This document shows, piece after piece, positions 17,480 through 24,864 of a stretch of DNA of 34,769 nt; the first letter of the stretch is position 1; each line of letters starts with the position of its first letter. A program made the translations under genes and the position numbers. The stretch comes from an uncultured Selenomonadaceae bacterium (GTDB lineage: Bacteria; Bacillota; Negativicutes; Selenomonadales; Selenomonadaceae): positions 1 to 34,769 of the forward strand of contig CAJOIA010000003.1 in assembly GCA_905234505.1 (NCBI GenBank), read 5' to 3'. Under the pieces are notes generated by a model, which was not told the DNA's origin, did no database searches, and saw nothing but the letters and a program-made list of their open reading frames with translations.

Positions 17480-17644
17480 GAGCGCTCAAGGATGAGCGCT
17501 CCCGCGCCATTTTCAGGATTGAAAATTTGCGCGGCTGTATATTATTTTTTTAATCGCTCTCGTCTGATCTCGCACGATCGATCCTATTTTGTTTTTCTTT
17601 CTTTGCTGGCGTTTCTTTATTTTTACAAAAAGAAAGAAATGCCG
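17480..17644 (-). repeat. Structured interspersed repeat, copy C
   Basis: 165 bp in the orientation of greA, starting 10 nt after the greA stop and ending 33 nt before the lysS start. It is very similar to copy A, including the GATCGATC segment, the CCGCGC/GCGCGG hairpin and the terminal hairpin GAGCGCTCA/TGAGCGCTC (arms 17480-17488 and 17493-17501). Small insertions and deletions relative to copies A and B change the reading frame, so it does not look protein-coding. Confidence 0.85.
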
Positions 17645-17654
17645 AATTCCTATA

Positions 17655-18125
17655 TTAATTATGAACAATCTCAAGAATTTTATATTGCAAGACACCGGCA
17701 GGCGCATGAACTTGAACAATACTGCCAGCCGATTGCCCGATCATTGCTGCGCCAATCGGCGATTCGTCAGAGATGCGCATTTCATCGGGATCTGCTTCAG
17801 TTGAACCGACAATCATATAGGTATCTTCATGTCCATCGGGGAACAAAATTCTCACAGTACTTCCAAGAGCAACTAAATCACCGCCCTCTTCTTGAATTAT
17901 ACCGCTATTATGAATCTGCGCCTCCAAATCCATAATCTCGCCTTCAAGAAAGCCTTGCTCATTTTTTGCGTCAACATACTCCGAATTTTCGCTGAGGTCG
18001 CCAAGCGCTATTGCCGCTTTCAATCTGTCTGCAATTTCAATGCGCCGAACGCTCTTTAAATAATTCAGTTTCTCGACAAGCTTATTGTAGCCTTCCTGCG
18101 TTAACATTACTTTTTTTTCTGCCAT
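17655..18125 (-). CDS. greA: Transcription elongation factor GreA
   Basis: 156 residues, the usual GreA length. An N-terminal coiled coil (about residues 10-75) carries the conserved tip sequence GDLSENSEYVDAKNEQ, whose acidic residues reach the RNA polymerase active site and stimulate cleavage of backtracked RNA. The C-terminal FKBP-like domain includes VRILFPDG, YMIVGSTEAD and ISDESPIGAAMIGQ. A standard GreA in sequence and length. It lies 17 nt downstream of the MBL-fold hydrolase gene and is followed by repeat copy C and then lysS, a gene order compatible with a housekeeping operon. Confidence 0.97.
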   Translation of the reverse strand: MAEKKVMLTQEGYNKLVEKLNYLKSVRRIEIADRLKAAIALGDLSENSEYVDAKNEQGFLEGEIMDLEAQIHNSGIIQEEGGDLVALGSTVRILFPDGHEDTYMIVGSTEADPDEMRISDESPIGAAMIGQSAGSIVQVHAPAGVLQYKILEIVHN

Positions 18126-18142
18126 GTTAGTGTACCTCCAAT

Positions 18143-18874
18143 TTATTTTTCAACAAATTTGCCGTCAATCAGCAAACGTTTTTCACCAGGTTCAACCGGC
18201 GACCATATCGGCAACGGCTTTGTTTCAGTTAAAAATTTATGCGACGGTATCCAAGCAGGATAACCAACTCTGTGCATTGCTACTAAACTTTTTATGTCAG
18301 TTTTTTTTACAAATTCAGTAACGCCCATTTCTTGAGAACTGCCCAATCTGCCATCGACCGGAAAAAATGCAACGTCAACGTCTAAGCCTTTCATTCGCTT
18401 AAGTTGCCGCTCGAAATCTTTTTTAGCTAAAATCTGCTTTTCCGGCGTATCTTCTTCCCAATGCCACCAATTAAAATCACCAGCATGAAAAATACGCACG
18501 CCCGAATCAGTTTCAACTAGAAATGAAACGCCAACATCAGTTGAATCATACGTCCAAACTTTTATTCCAGCGCCTTGCCATTCACTGTACTTGCGAATAA
18601 ATGTAATATCATCAGCCGGAAAATTTTTAACGCGCTTGGTGCGTTTAACGTCGTTGCTAAAAATATAACGTGTGACATCCTTTGCATAGGCGCGAATGTG
18701 CGTGTCGAAATGGTCAAAATGCGCGTGACTCACAAAAATATATAAATGCTCGAAATTGCCCGCTTTAATCGCGCGGTCAACAACTTTTTTTGAATCTTCG
18801 TAGTCGTCGAACACCATTAAAATTTTTCCGTCCCTAATCATAAATCCACTGTTCAGCAGATAAAAAATTTCCAT
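18143..18874 (-). CDS. MBL-fold metallo-hydrolase
   Basis: About 243 residues starting MEIFYLLNSGFMI. The metallo-beta-lactamase-fold metal motif is FVSHAHFDHFD (HxHxDH, about residues 50-60), with a further metal ligand in IFHAGDFNWWHW (about 126-137) and a later HRVGYPAWIPSHKF. This form is close to the UlaG/YtnP-like branch of small cytosolic hydrolases; the substrate cannot be assigned. I chose the ATG at 18874, with GAGGGA upstream, rather than a start inside the preceding YitT-like gene, because the extra 28 residues would only overlap that gene and carry no family features. Confidence 0.85.
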   Translation of the reverse strand: MEIFYLLNSGFMIRDGKILMVFDDYEDSKKVVDRAIKAGNFEHLYIFVSHAHFDHFDTHIRAYAKDVTRYIFSNDVKRTKRVKNFPADDITFIRKYSEWQGAGIKVWTYDSTDVGVSFLVETDSGVRIFHAGDFNWWHWEEDTPEKQILAKKDFERQLKRMKGLDVDVAFFPVDGRLGSSQEMGVTEFVKKTDIKSLVAMHRVGYPAWIPSHKFLTETKPLPIWSPVEPGEKRLLIDGKFVEK

Positions 18875-18893
18875 TGCTGAAAAATCCCTCGTT

Positions 18894-19781
18894 TCAATGT
18901 TTTGCAATAAATTCTTCCGTTTTGCTCGGCATTGTAAATCCACGCCCCATAACTTCATTTGCCGACATAATAATCATAAACGCATTTTTATCTAGCGTAT
19001 AAACAATCAGCTTGAGTTTCGCCATTTGAGTTAAGCTGACAACAACCATTGCAACATCGCGCTCATTTCTGCTGAAACCGCCCTGCCCATGTAAATAAGT
19101 TACGCCGCGCTTCAGCTCATACATTATCGCTTCGGAAATATCTTCAATGTTTTCAGAGACGATCAAAACCGCCTTGCTGCGATTCAAACCGGCAATAACT
19201 TTGTCAGTGATATGCGAATTGACATACATACAAATCAGCGTGAACATCGCCAGTTGAATGCCAAATAAAAATCCAGCAAACGCCACGATACAACAATTGA
19301 ACGCAAAAATCGCCGCGCCCATATTCATTGAATAATATTTTTTGACAATCGCGCCGAGAATGTCAAAGCCGCCGGTCGAGCCATTCATTCGAAAAACAAT
19401 TCCATAACCAATGCCATTGAAAACGCCGCCATAAATCGACGCCAGCATTAAATCTTCAACAGGAGCATAGGCGTTTAAAAATCTTGTGGCGTCAAGGCAG
19501 ATTGAAAATATCAGCGTGCCAATCACCACGTCGATTGTATAATTTTTTCCAAGCAATTTGTACGAAGCAATTAAAAGCGGGATATTATACGCGAAGGTTT
19601 GAAGTCCAATCGGCAATTCGGCAAGATAATAAACTATCATTGCAATACCGGTGACGCCGCCGGTTAAGAAGTGACTCGGCACAATGAATAAATTTATTGA
19701 GCACGCGGCGATTGTGCAGCCCAAAACTACGCCCAAATGTCTGAGCGGTTGCCACTTTGAAATTACGGCGGTTAACTTCAT
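18894..19781 (-). CDS. YitT family membrane protein (DUF161 with C-terminal DUF2179)
   Basis: 295 residues with about five membrane segments in the first 190 residues (LGVVLGCTIAACSINLFIVP is the first) and the family's FLTGGVTGIAMIVYY and FRMNGSTGGFDILG motifs. A soluble C-terminal DUF2179 domain follows (about 205-290, with RGVTYLHGQGGFSRNERDVAMVVV). The family is common in Firmicutes and its function is not established. GAGGGGA stands before the ATG, and a TATAAT lies about 30 nt upstream. It is the first gene of the minus-strand run that continues into the MBL hydrolase and greA. Confidence 0.92.
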   Translation of the reverse strand: MKLTAVISKWQPLRHLGVVLGCTIAACSINLFIVPSHFLTGGVTGIAMIVYYLAELPIGLQTFAYNIPLLIASYKLLGKNYTIDVVIGTLIFSICLDATRFLNAYAPVEDLMLASIYGGVFNGIGYGIVFRMNGSTGGFDILGAIVKKYYSMNMGAAIFAFNCCIVAFAGFLFGIQLAMFTLICMYVNSHITDKVIAGLNRSKAVLIVSENIEDISEAIMYELKRGVTYLHGQGGFSRNERDVAMVVVSLTQMAKLKLIVYTLDKNAFMIIMSANEVMGRGFTMPSKTEEFIAKH

Positions 19782-19810
19782 TGAAAAAGACTCCCCTCAA
19801 AACAGCAGGT

Positions 19811-19841
19811 ATTATAGCACAAAAAAAATTCCATTGTGCAA
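19811..19841 (-). promoter_or_regulatory. Possible promoter of the YitT-like gene
   Basis: On the minus strand, a consensus -10 TATAAT (19811-19816) is preceded at 19 nt by TTGCAC (19836-19841). The spacer is longer than ideal. The position, 30 nt before the start codon, fits. Confidence 0.45.
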
Positions 19842-19933
19842 GATTTTTATTCTTTCAAACAATTTGTTAAGCATTGCAAAAAAGCGCTGGCTGATATAAA
19901 ATTTTGGCGATTTCATTAATGGGAGCGTCTATC

Positions 19934-21820
19934 TTGAAAGTTTTAAAACGGTTATTTTGGGGCTTGCAAAAAGATTTGAGGCTTTTTGTATTTATATTAA
20001 TTTTGTTGGAAATTTACCGCGCGATATTTATTTTTTGGTTCTCGGATCATATTACAAATTCGGAGCAAATTTCGACTGCATTATTTTCAGGCTTGCGATT
20101 AAGTTTGAAAACGGCGGGGATAATTACGCTGTTGTCATTTTTTTTAGTGACGGTCGGTCATTTAGCGAGGAATCTGCGACTCATCATTGCGTTTTTTGCG
20201 TCGCTGATTTTTTCAACGCTATTTATGTTTCGGTTTCCATATTTCCGCGAATTTCATTCAACATTTGGAATTGAAATTGTGCAAGGACTTGACAACAATT
20301 TTTTTACGATACTGGAGAAAATTTTTATTGAATATGGTTTTTTCTGGCGGTTTCCGGTCGCACTAATTCTAACTATTATTTGCCTCGCAGTTGTCAGCCG
20401 CCTGCTCATTTTGAAAACTGTACCGCTTCCCGATTTTAAAAATAAAAATGAGCAATTTATTTTTACTTGCACGCTGGCTTTTTTAATTGGCGTGTTTGCC
20501 GCTTTCATAGCGCTTGATAAACCCGCCGTCACTAATGATAATTTTTTAAATGAGGCGATTTTGGACGATGGGCAAGCTTTTTTTCGCGTGGCGTCAATGG
20601 CGCGTTTTATGACGCCCGGCAATATTTCACGTGTTGATAAAGATAATATTTTACAGAGCGCTGAATTTCTCGCGCAAAATGAAGATATTAAAGCTGACAA
20701 TCTCGCGCCTTACCTTGAGAAAACTGCAACCGGCGCGCGTATTGATAAGCCGCAACATATTTTTGTTATCGTCGGTGAAAATCTTGCTCAATGGGAATTA
20801 CTCGGGAAATATGACAGCCTGCACGTTGCCGACGGTTTGAAAGAAATTATTTCTGAGCCGAACGCTTATTACAGCAGAAATTTTTTGCCCAACAGTGATT
20901 CGACGCTCGGCGCAATTTCAGGAATTGTCACAGGCTTGCCAGATTTGAACGTTTATTTGAATTACCAGCCTAAAACTTTTGAAAAAAATTTCATTTCGGC
21001 TTTCGCGCCGCCTTTTAAGGAACTCGGTTACAAGGTTGATTTTTGGTATGGCGGTTCTCCTGCTGAATCAAATTTTTCTAAGATGATCCTCGCGCAGGGC
21101 TTCGATAATTTTTACAGCTATTATAATTTGTTCGAGATGCTTGAAAAAAATCTTGATGACGCGCCGCCTACTGTTCATTTGGTTATGGTCACTAATCATT
21201 TTCCTCAAAATCTTACTTTGGCTAAGGCGGGCTTTGATTATAACGTTACTTTGGCTAAAATTAAAAAGTTATCCAATGTGGCTGACGTTGAAGGGCTTGC
21301 CGCTGCGCTTGGTCGTTATTGGCAGATGGACAAATCCATTTCAAATTTTATGCGCAATATCAGCGCCATTTACCCGAGCAGTTTATTCGTCGTGACGGGC
21401 GATTGTGCCAATCAGATTTTGCCGAATACGCACCCCACAATTTTTGAAAGTCAATCTGTCCCGCTGATTATTTATGGCGCGGGCATTGATAAAAATATTT
21501 TGCCGCCCGATTCTGTCGGCGGGCACATTTCAATTGCGCCTACCATTATTGAGCTTATCGCGCAGGACGATTTTAAATACCATTCCATTGCGCCGAGTTT
21601 GTTTGACAGTTCGGGCGTTGCTTTTAATCGCGAATTTTTTATTACTGAAAATGTTGCAGGAAAGATTGATTTTGATGCGATTGAAATTTTGCCGCAAGTT
21701 GCCAGCGCTGATTTGGACAGCATTAATCTTTCTGACGAACGCGAGCGCTCAAACAAAGTTATTGGCGCGACGCGGACTGTTGCTTGGTGGGTTTTGAATA
21801 ACGGTTTGAAGCTGAAATAA
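19934..21820 (+). CDS. LtaS/MdoB-type membrane sulfatase-fold protein
   Basis: 628 residues. Five N-terminal membrane segments (within about residues 1-200) are followed by an extracytoplasmic alkaline-phosphatase-like domain (about 265-600). Members transfer phosphoglycerol or phosphoethanolamine onto glycans or lipids. GEN (about residue 277) fits the metal-binding Glu motif. The usual Asp-His metal pair reads GDCA (Asp then Cys), and the nucleophile region reads NSDSTLGA, where I cannot confidently assign the threonine. I chose TTG at 19934 because GGGAG lies eight bases upstream; an ATG at 19919 and TTG at 19904 lack such a site. It heads the heptose gene set, suggesting modification of LPS or a periplasmic glycan (inference). 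Confidence 0.82.
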   Translation: MKVLKRLFWGLQKDLRLFVFILILLEIYRAIFIFWFSDHITNSEQISTALFSGLRLSLKTAGIITLLSFFLVTVGHLARNLRLIIAFFASLIFSTLFMFRFPYFREFHSTFGIEIVQGLDNNFFTILEKIFIEYGFFWRFPVALILTIICLAVVSRLLILKTVPLPDFKNKNEQFIFTCTLAFLIGVFAAFIALDKPAVTNDNFLNEAILDDGQAFFRVASMARFMTPGNISRVDKDNILQSAEFLAQNEDIKADNLAPYLEKTATGARIDKPQHIFVIVGENLAQWELLGKYDSLHVADGLKEIISEPNAYYSRNFLPNSDSTLGAISGIVTGLPDLNVYLNYQPKTFEKNFISAFAPPFKELGYKVDFWYGGSPAESNFSKMILAQGFDNFYSYYNLFEMLEKNLDDAPPTVHLVMVTNHFPQNLTLAKAGFDYNVTLAKIKKLSNVADVEGLAAALGRYWQMDKSISNFMRNISAIYPSSLFVVTGDCANQILPNTHPTIFESQSVPLIIYGAGIDKNILPPDSVGGHISIAPTIIELIAQDDFKYHSIAPSLFDSSGVAFNREFFITENVAGKIDFDAIEILPQVASADLDSINLSDERERSNKVIGATRTVAWWVLNNGLKLK

Positions 21821-21839
21821 TTTTTTTTAGGAGTCGAAC

Positions 21840-22940
21840 ATGTATAAAAAAATTTTGGTAATAAATCTAATGCACATCGGAGATTTGCTATTGACAACGC
21901 CGATATTTCGTACATTGCGCACGAATTTTCCCGACGCCTATATTGCTTTGCTTGCCGATAAAAAACTTGCCGACCTAGTTAAACTAAATGAAAATCTCGA
22001 CGAATGCCTCTTTATTGACAAAAAGGGTGACGATAATAATATCCCAAATTTCGTCAATTTCATTAAAAAAGTTCGTGACAAAAAATTTGACCTTGTGATA
22101 AATCTGCACAGAAATGAACGCGCTTCAACGCTGGCGTCTTTCAGTGGCGCAAAGAAAATTGTTGGTTACGCTAAGCCTGGATTTTCGCTTTTTTTTAATA
22201 AGGTTCTTCCGAATTTAAATCAAGAGGAACATCAAATTGATTCGCATTTTGACGTACTGCGCGAAGCAGTTGGTATTGAAAAAATCGACGATCGCGGATT
22301 GGAAATGTGGATTGGGGACGATATTAAAATTGGCACTGAAAAAATTTTCCGCGCGAATTTTCCCGCCGGTACAAAAGTCGTGGCGTTTAATATTGGCGCA
22401 AGCTGGATGACGAAACGCTGGATTGACGCTTACTTTGCCGAATGCGCCGATATTTTAATCAATCGCGGTATTGGCGTGGCATTTCTTGGCGGCGATATGG
22501 ACAAAGGAATTGTTGGCGCGTGCGTTGAGCAAATGCGGCAGAAAAATAATCCGCTGCTTAAAATTTTCACCGGAGATTTTACGCTTGCTGAACTCGCCGG
22601 CTTTCTTGATAATTGTTCGGTTATGCTGACAACTGATTCTGGTCCTATGCATATTGGCGTTGCTCGAAATATTCCGCTCGTTTGCATGTTTGGCGCGTCG
22701 CCAGTTTTAGGTTTTTCGCCTTATGATGAAAAAGACATTGCGATTAAATCTCCTGTACCGTGTCACCCTTGCAATAAGCATATTTGCCCCAATGTCGGCG
22801 ATGATAATTTTGCTTGCATGAAAAAAATTACTGTGGAATTGGTTATGAAATATGTTGATGAATTGCTTGAAACTTACGGGCAACCGGCTAAAGATCTTCC
22901 GCGATCAAAAAAATTTAAATGCCGCGTTGTCGAATTGTAG
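21840..22940 (+). CDS. GT9 family heptosyltransferase-like glycosyltransferase
   Basis: 366 residues with the complete GT9 fold. The N-terminal KKILVINLMHIGDLLLTTPIFRTLR and the C-terminal LTTDSGPMHIGVARNIPLVCMFG donor-binding motif are typical of ADP-heptose:LPS heptosyltransferases. A cysteine-rich segment (PCHPCNKHICP) near residue 307 is also usual in this family. It adds heptose to lipid A-core in the cytoplasm. AGGAG lies just before the ATG, 19 nt after the preceding stop. The two genes downstream make ADP-heptose, which supports the substrate assignment. Whether it adds the first or second heptose cannot be told from sequence alone. Confidence 0.92.
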   Translation: MYKKILVINLMHIGDLLLTTPIFRTLRTNFPDAYIALLADKKLADLVKLNENLDECLFIDKKGDDNNIPNFVNFIKKVRDKKFDLVINLHRNERASTLASFSGAKKIVGYAKPGFSLFFNKVLPNLNQEEHQIDSHFDVLREAVGIEKIDDRGLEMWIGDDIKIGTEKIFRANFPAGTKVVAFNIGASWMTKRWIDAYFAECADILINRGIGVAFLGGDMDKGIVGACVEQMRQKNNPLLKIFTGDFTLAELAGFLDNCSVMLTTDSGPMHIGVARNIPLVCMFGASPVLGFSPYDEKDIAIKSPVPCHPCNKHICPNVGDDNFACMKKITVELVMKYVDELLETYGQPAKDLPRSKKFKCRVVEL

Positions 22941-22951
22941 GGAGGCTTGTT

Positions 22952-23905
22952 ATGAAAAAATTTGTGCTTAACGAAATTCAAAATTGCCGAGTGTTGGTTA
23001 TCGGCGACGCTATGTTGGATAAATATTATTTTGGTGAAGTAACGCGCATTTCGCCTGAAGCGCCCGTTCCAATTAATCACGTGACGAAAATTAAAGAAAC
23101 TCTCGGTGGCGCGGCGAATGTTGCTCACAATTTGGCTTTGCTTGGTTGTCAAACTTTTTTAATCGCACACATTGGCAACGATATTCACGGTGAAACTCTA
23201 TCAAAAAAATTAATCGCGCGCGGTATCGATATTAGCGGCGCTGTCAGAACTTCTCAACCGACAACTACTAAAATCCGCGTGATTGGCGGCGCTCAACAAA
23301 TGTTACGTCTCGATTTTGAAGATATAGCCGATATTGACGAAAAAATTTTTTTACCAAATATCGCTGTGCGAATCCCAGATATTGACGCCGTGATTATTTC
23401 TGATTATGGCAAGGGCGTTTGTACTGAAAATCTTTGCCGCGAAATTATCAGCCTTTGCCGCCTGCAAAATAAAATCGTTGTAGTCGACCCAAAAGGTTCA
23501 GATTGGCAAAAATACTCCGGCGCAAATTTTATCACGCCGAATTTAAAAGAATTAAACGCTGTTTTGCCTAAAAAAATTGCTAATGTTGACGCCGAAATTG
23601 AATCAGCCTCGCGAATGATAATTGAAAAATTTAATTTGCAGGGTTTATTGGTAACGCGTTCGGCCGCCGGTTTAACATTAATTGATAAAAAAATATCACA
23701 TATCAAGGCAAAGGCTCAAGAAGTTTTCGACGTGTCGGGCGCGGGCGATACAGTCATTGCAGTATTTACATTGGGCTTAGCAGGAAAATTAAGCAGCGAA
23801 ACGGCGGCTTATTTAGCAAATGTAGCGGCGGGCGTAGTTGTCGCAAAGGTCGGAACTTACGCAGTCAGCCGCGAAGAATTATTAGAAAGGATTGATTCAT
23901 TATGA
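22952..23905 (+). CDS. rfaE1: D-glycero-beta-D-manno-heptose-7-phosphate kinase
   Basis: 317 residues, a PfkB/ribokinase-fold kinase corresponding to the kinase half of HldE. It phosphorylates heptose 7-phosphate at C1 on the way to ADP-heptose. Motifs include LVIGDAMLDKYYFGEVTRIS and LGGAANVAHNLALLG near the N-terminus, GQ-like RVIGGAQQMLRLDFE, VVDPKG, and the catalytic GAGDTVIAVFTLGLA near residue 272. The adenylyltransferase half is absent, so that activity must be encoded elsewhere. The ATG at 22952 follows GGGAGG at good spacing. The stop overlaps the start of rfaD (ATGA). Confidence 0.93.
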   Translation: MKKFVLNEIQNCRVLVIGDAMLDKYYFGEVTRISPEAPVPINHVTKIKETLGGAANVAHNLALLGCQTFLIAHIGNDIHGETLSKKLIARGIDISGAVRTSQPTTTKIRVIGGAQQMLRLDFEDIADIDEKIFLPNIAVRIPDIDAVIISDYGKGVCTENLCREIISLCRLQNKIVVVDPKGSDWQKYSGANFITPNLKELNAVLPKKIANVDAEIESASRMIIEKFNLQGLLVTRSAAGLTLIDKKISHIKAKAQEVFDVSGAGDTVIAVFTLGLAGKLSSETAAYLANVAAGVVVAKVGTYAVSREELLERIDSL

Positions 23906-24864
23906 TTATTGTAACAGGCGGAGCGGGTTTTATTGGCTCAAATATTGTGAGGGCGTTGAATGAGCGCAATTACAAAGATATTCTGATTGTCGATAATCTT
24001 GGAATGAACGACAAATTTAAAAATATTGCTGGTTTGACATTTGAAGATTATATGAGCGCGGCGGATTTTCTGAGCGCTATCGACAATTATAAAATTCACG
24101 GCGCGACCACCATTTTTCATCAAGGCGCGTGCTCGGATACTATGAATTATGACGCCGATTTTATGATTAAAACTAACTACGAGTATTCAAAAACGCTACT
24201 GCATTTCTGCATTGCCAATCGCATTGATTTTATTTACGCCTCAAGCGCGGCGACTTACGGCAGCGGCAAAAATGGTTTCAGTGAAAAAACCGAATGTGAG
24301 GAAGCGTTGAATCCTTACGCTTTTTCTAAGTTGCTTTTCGATAGGTACGTTATGCGTCATATTAATATGGCTAAGGGCAAAGTTATCGGTTTGAGATATT
24401 TTAATGTCTTCGGTCCGCAGGAACAGCACAAGTGCAATATGGCTTCAATGGTTTATCAGATGTATCAGCAAATTAAAGATACCGGCGTGATTAAACTTTT
24501 CAAAGGCTCCGATGGTTACGCAGACGGCGAACAAAAGCGTGATTTTATTTATGTTAAAGACGTGGCGAATGTCAATATTTGGTGCGGCGAAAATACGCTT
24601 GAAAATGGTATTTACAATTGCGGCACTGGCAACGCTACAACTTTTAACTCTCTCGCGCAGGCGGTGATTTCCACGCTCGGCAAGGGCAAAATTGAATATA
24701 TCGATATGCCGGAAGAATTAATCGGCAAATATCAATCTTTCACGCAGGCTGACACTAAAAAATTACTTGACGCCGGTTATAAGGGAAAATTCACGACGAT
24801 TGATGACGCAGTGAAAGAATACTGCAAGATTCTGGACGAGGGCGGCTACTATGCACATAACTAA
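23902..24864 (+). CDS. rfaD: ADP-L-glycero-D-manno-heptose 6-epimerase
   Basis: 320 residues, extended SDR fold. IIVTGGAGFIGSNIVRAL is the N-terminal NAD(P)-binding motif. The catalytic residues lie in YASSAATYG (Ser region) and NPYAFSKLLFDRY (Tyr-x-x-x-Lys). GLRYFNVFGPQEQHK and QKRDFIYVKDVANVN are characteristic of HldD/RfaD. It converts ADP-D-glycero-D-manno-heptose to the L-glycero form used by heptosyltransferases. It overlaps the kinase gene by 4 bp, and its last 14 bp overlap the following histidine kinase gene. Confidence 0.96.
   Translation: MIIVTGGAGFIGSNIVRALNERNYKDILIVDNLGMNDKFKNIAGLTFEDYMSAADFLSAIDNYKIHGATTIFHQGACSDTMNYDADFMIKTNYEYSKTLLHFCIANRIDFIYASSAATYGSGKNGFSEKTECEEALNPYAFSKLLFDRYVMRHINMAKGKVIGLRYFNVFGPQEQHKCNMASMVYQMYQQIKDTGVIKLFKGSDGYADGEQKRDFIYVKDVANVNIWCGENTLENGIYNCGTGNATTFNSLAQAVISTLGKGKIEYIDMPEELIGKYQSFTQADTKKLLDAGYKGKFTTIDDAVKEYCKILDEGGYYAHN

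Noticed and set aside
19817-19840. GCACAA...TTGTGC inverted repeat between the divergent YitT-like and LtaS-like genes, as an operator
   Set aside because: The arms are only six bases, the loop is A/T-rich and there is no second copy, so it is not convincing as an operator.
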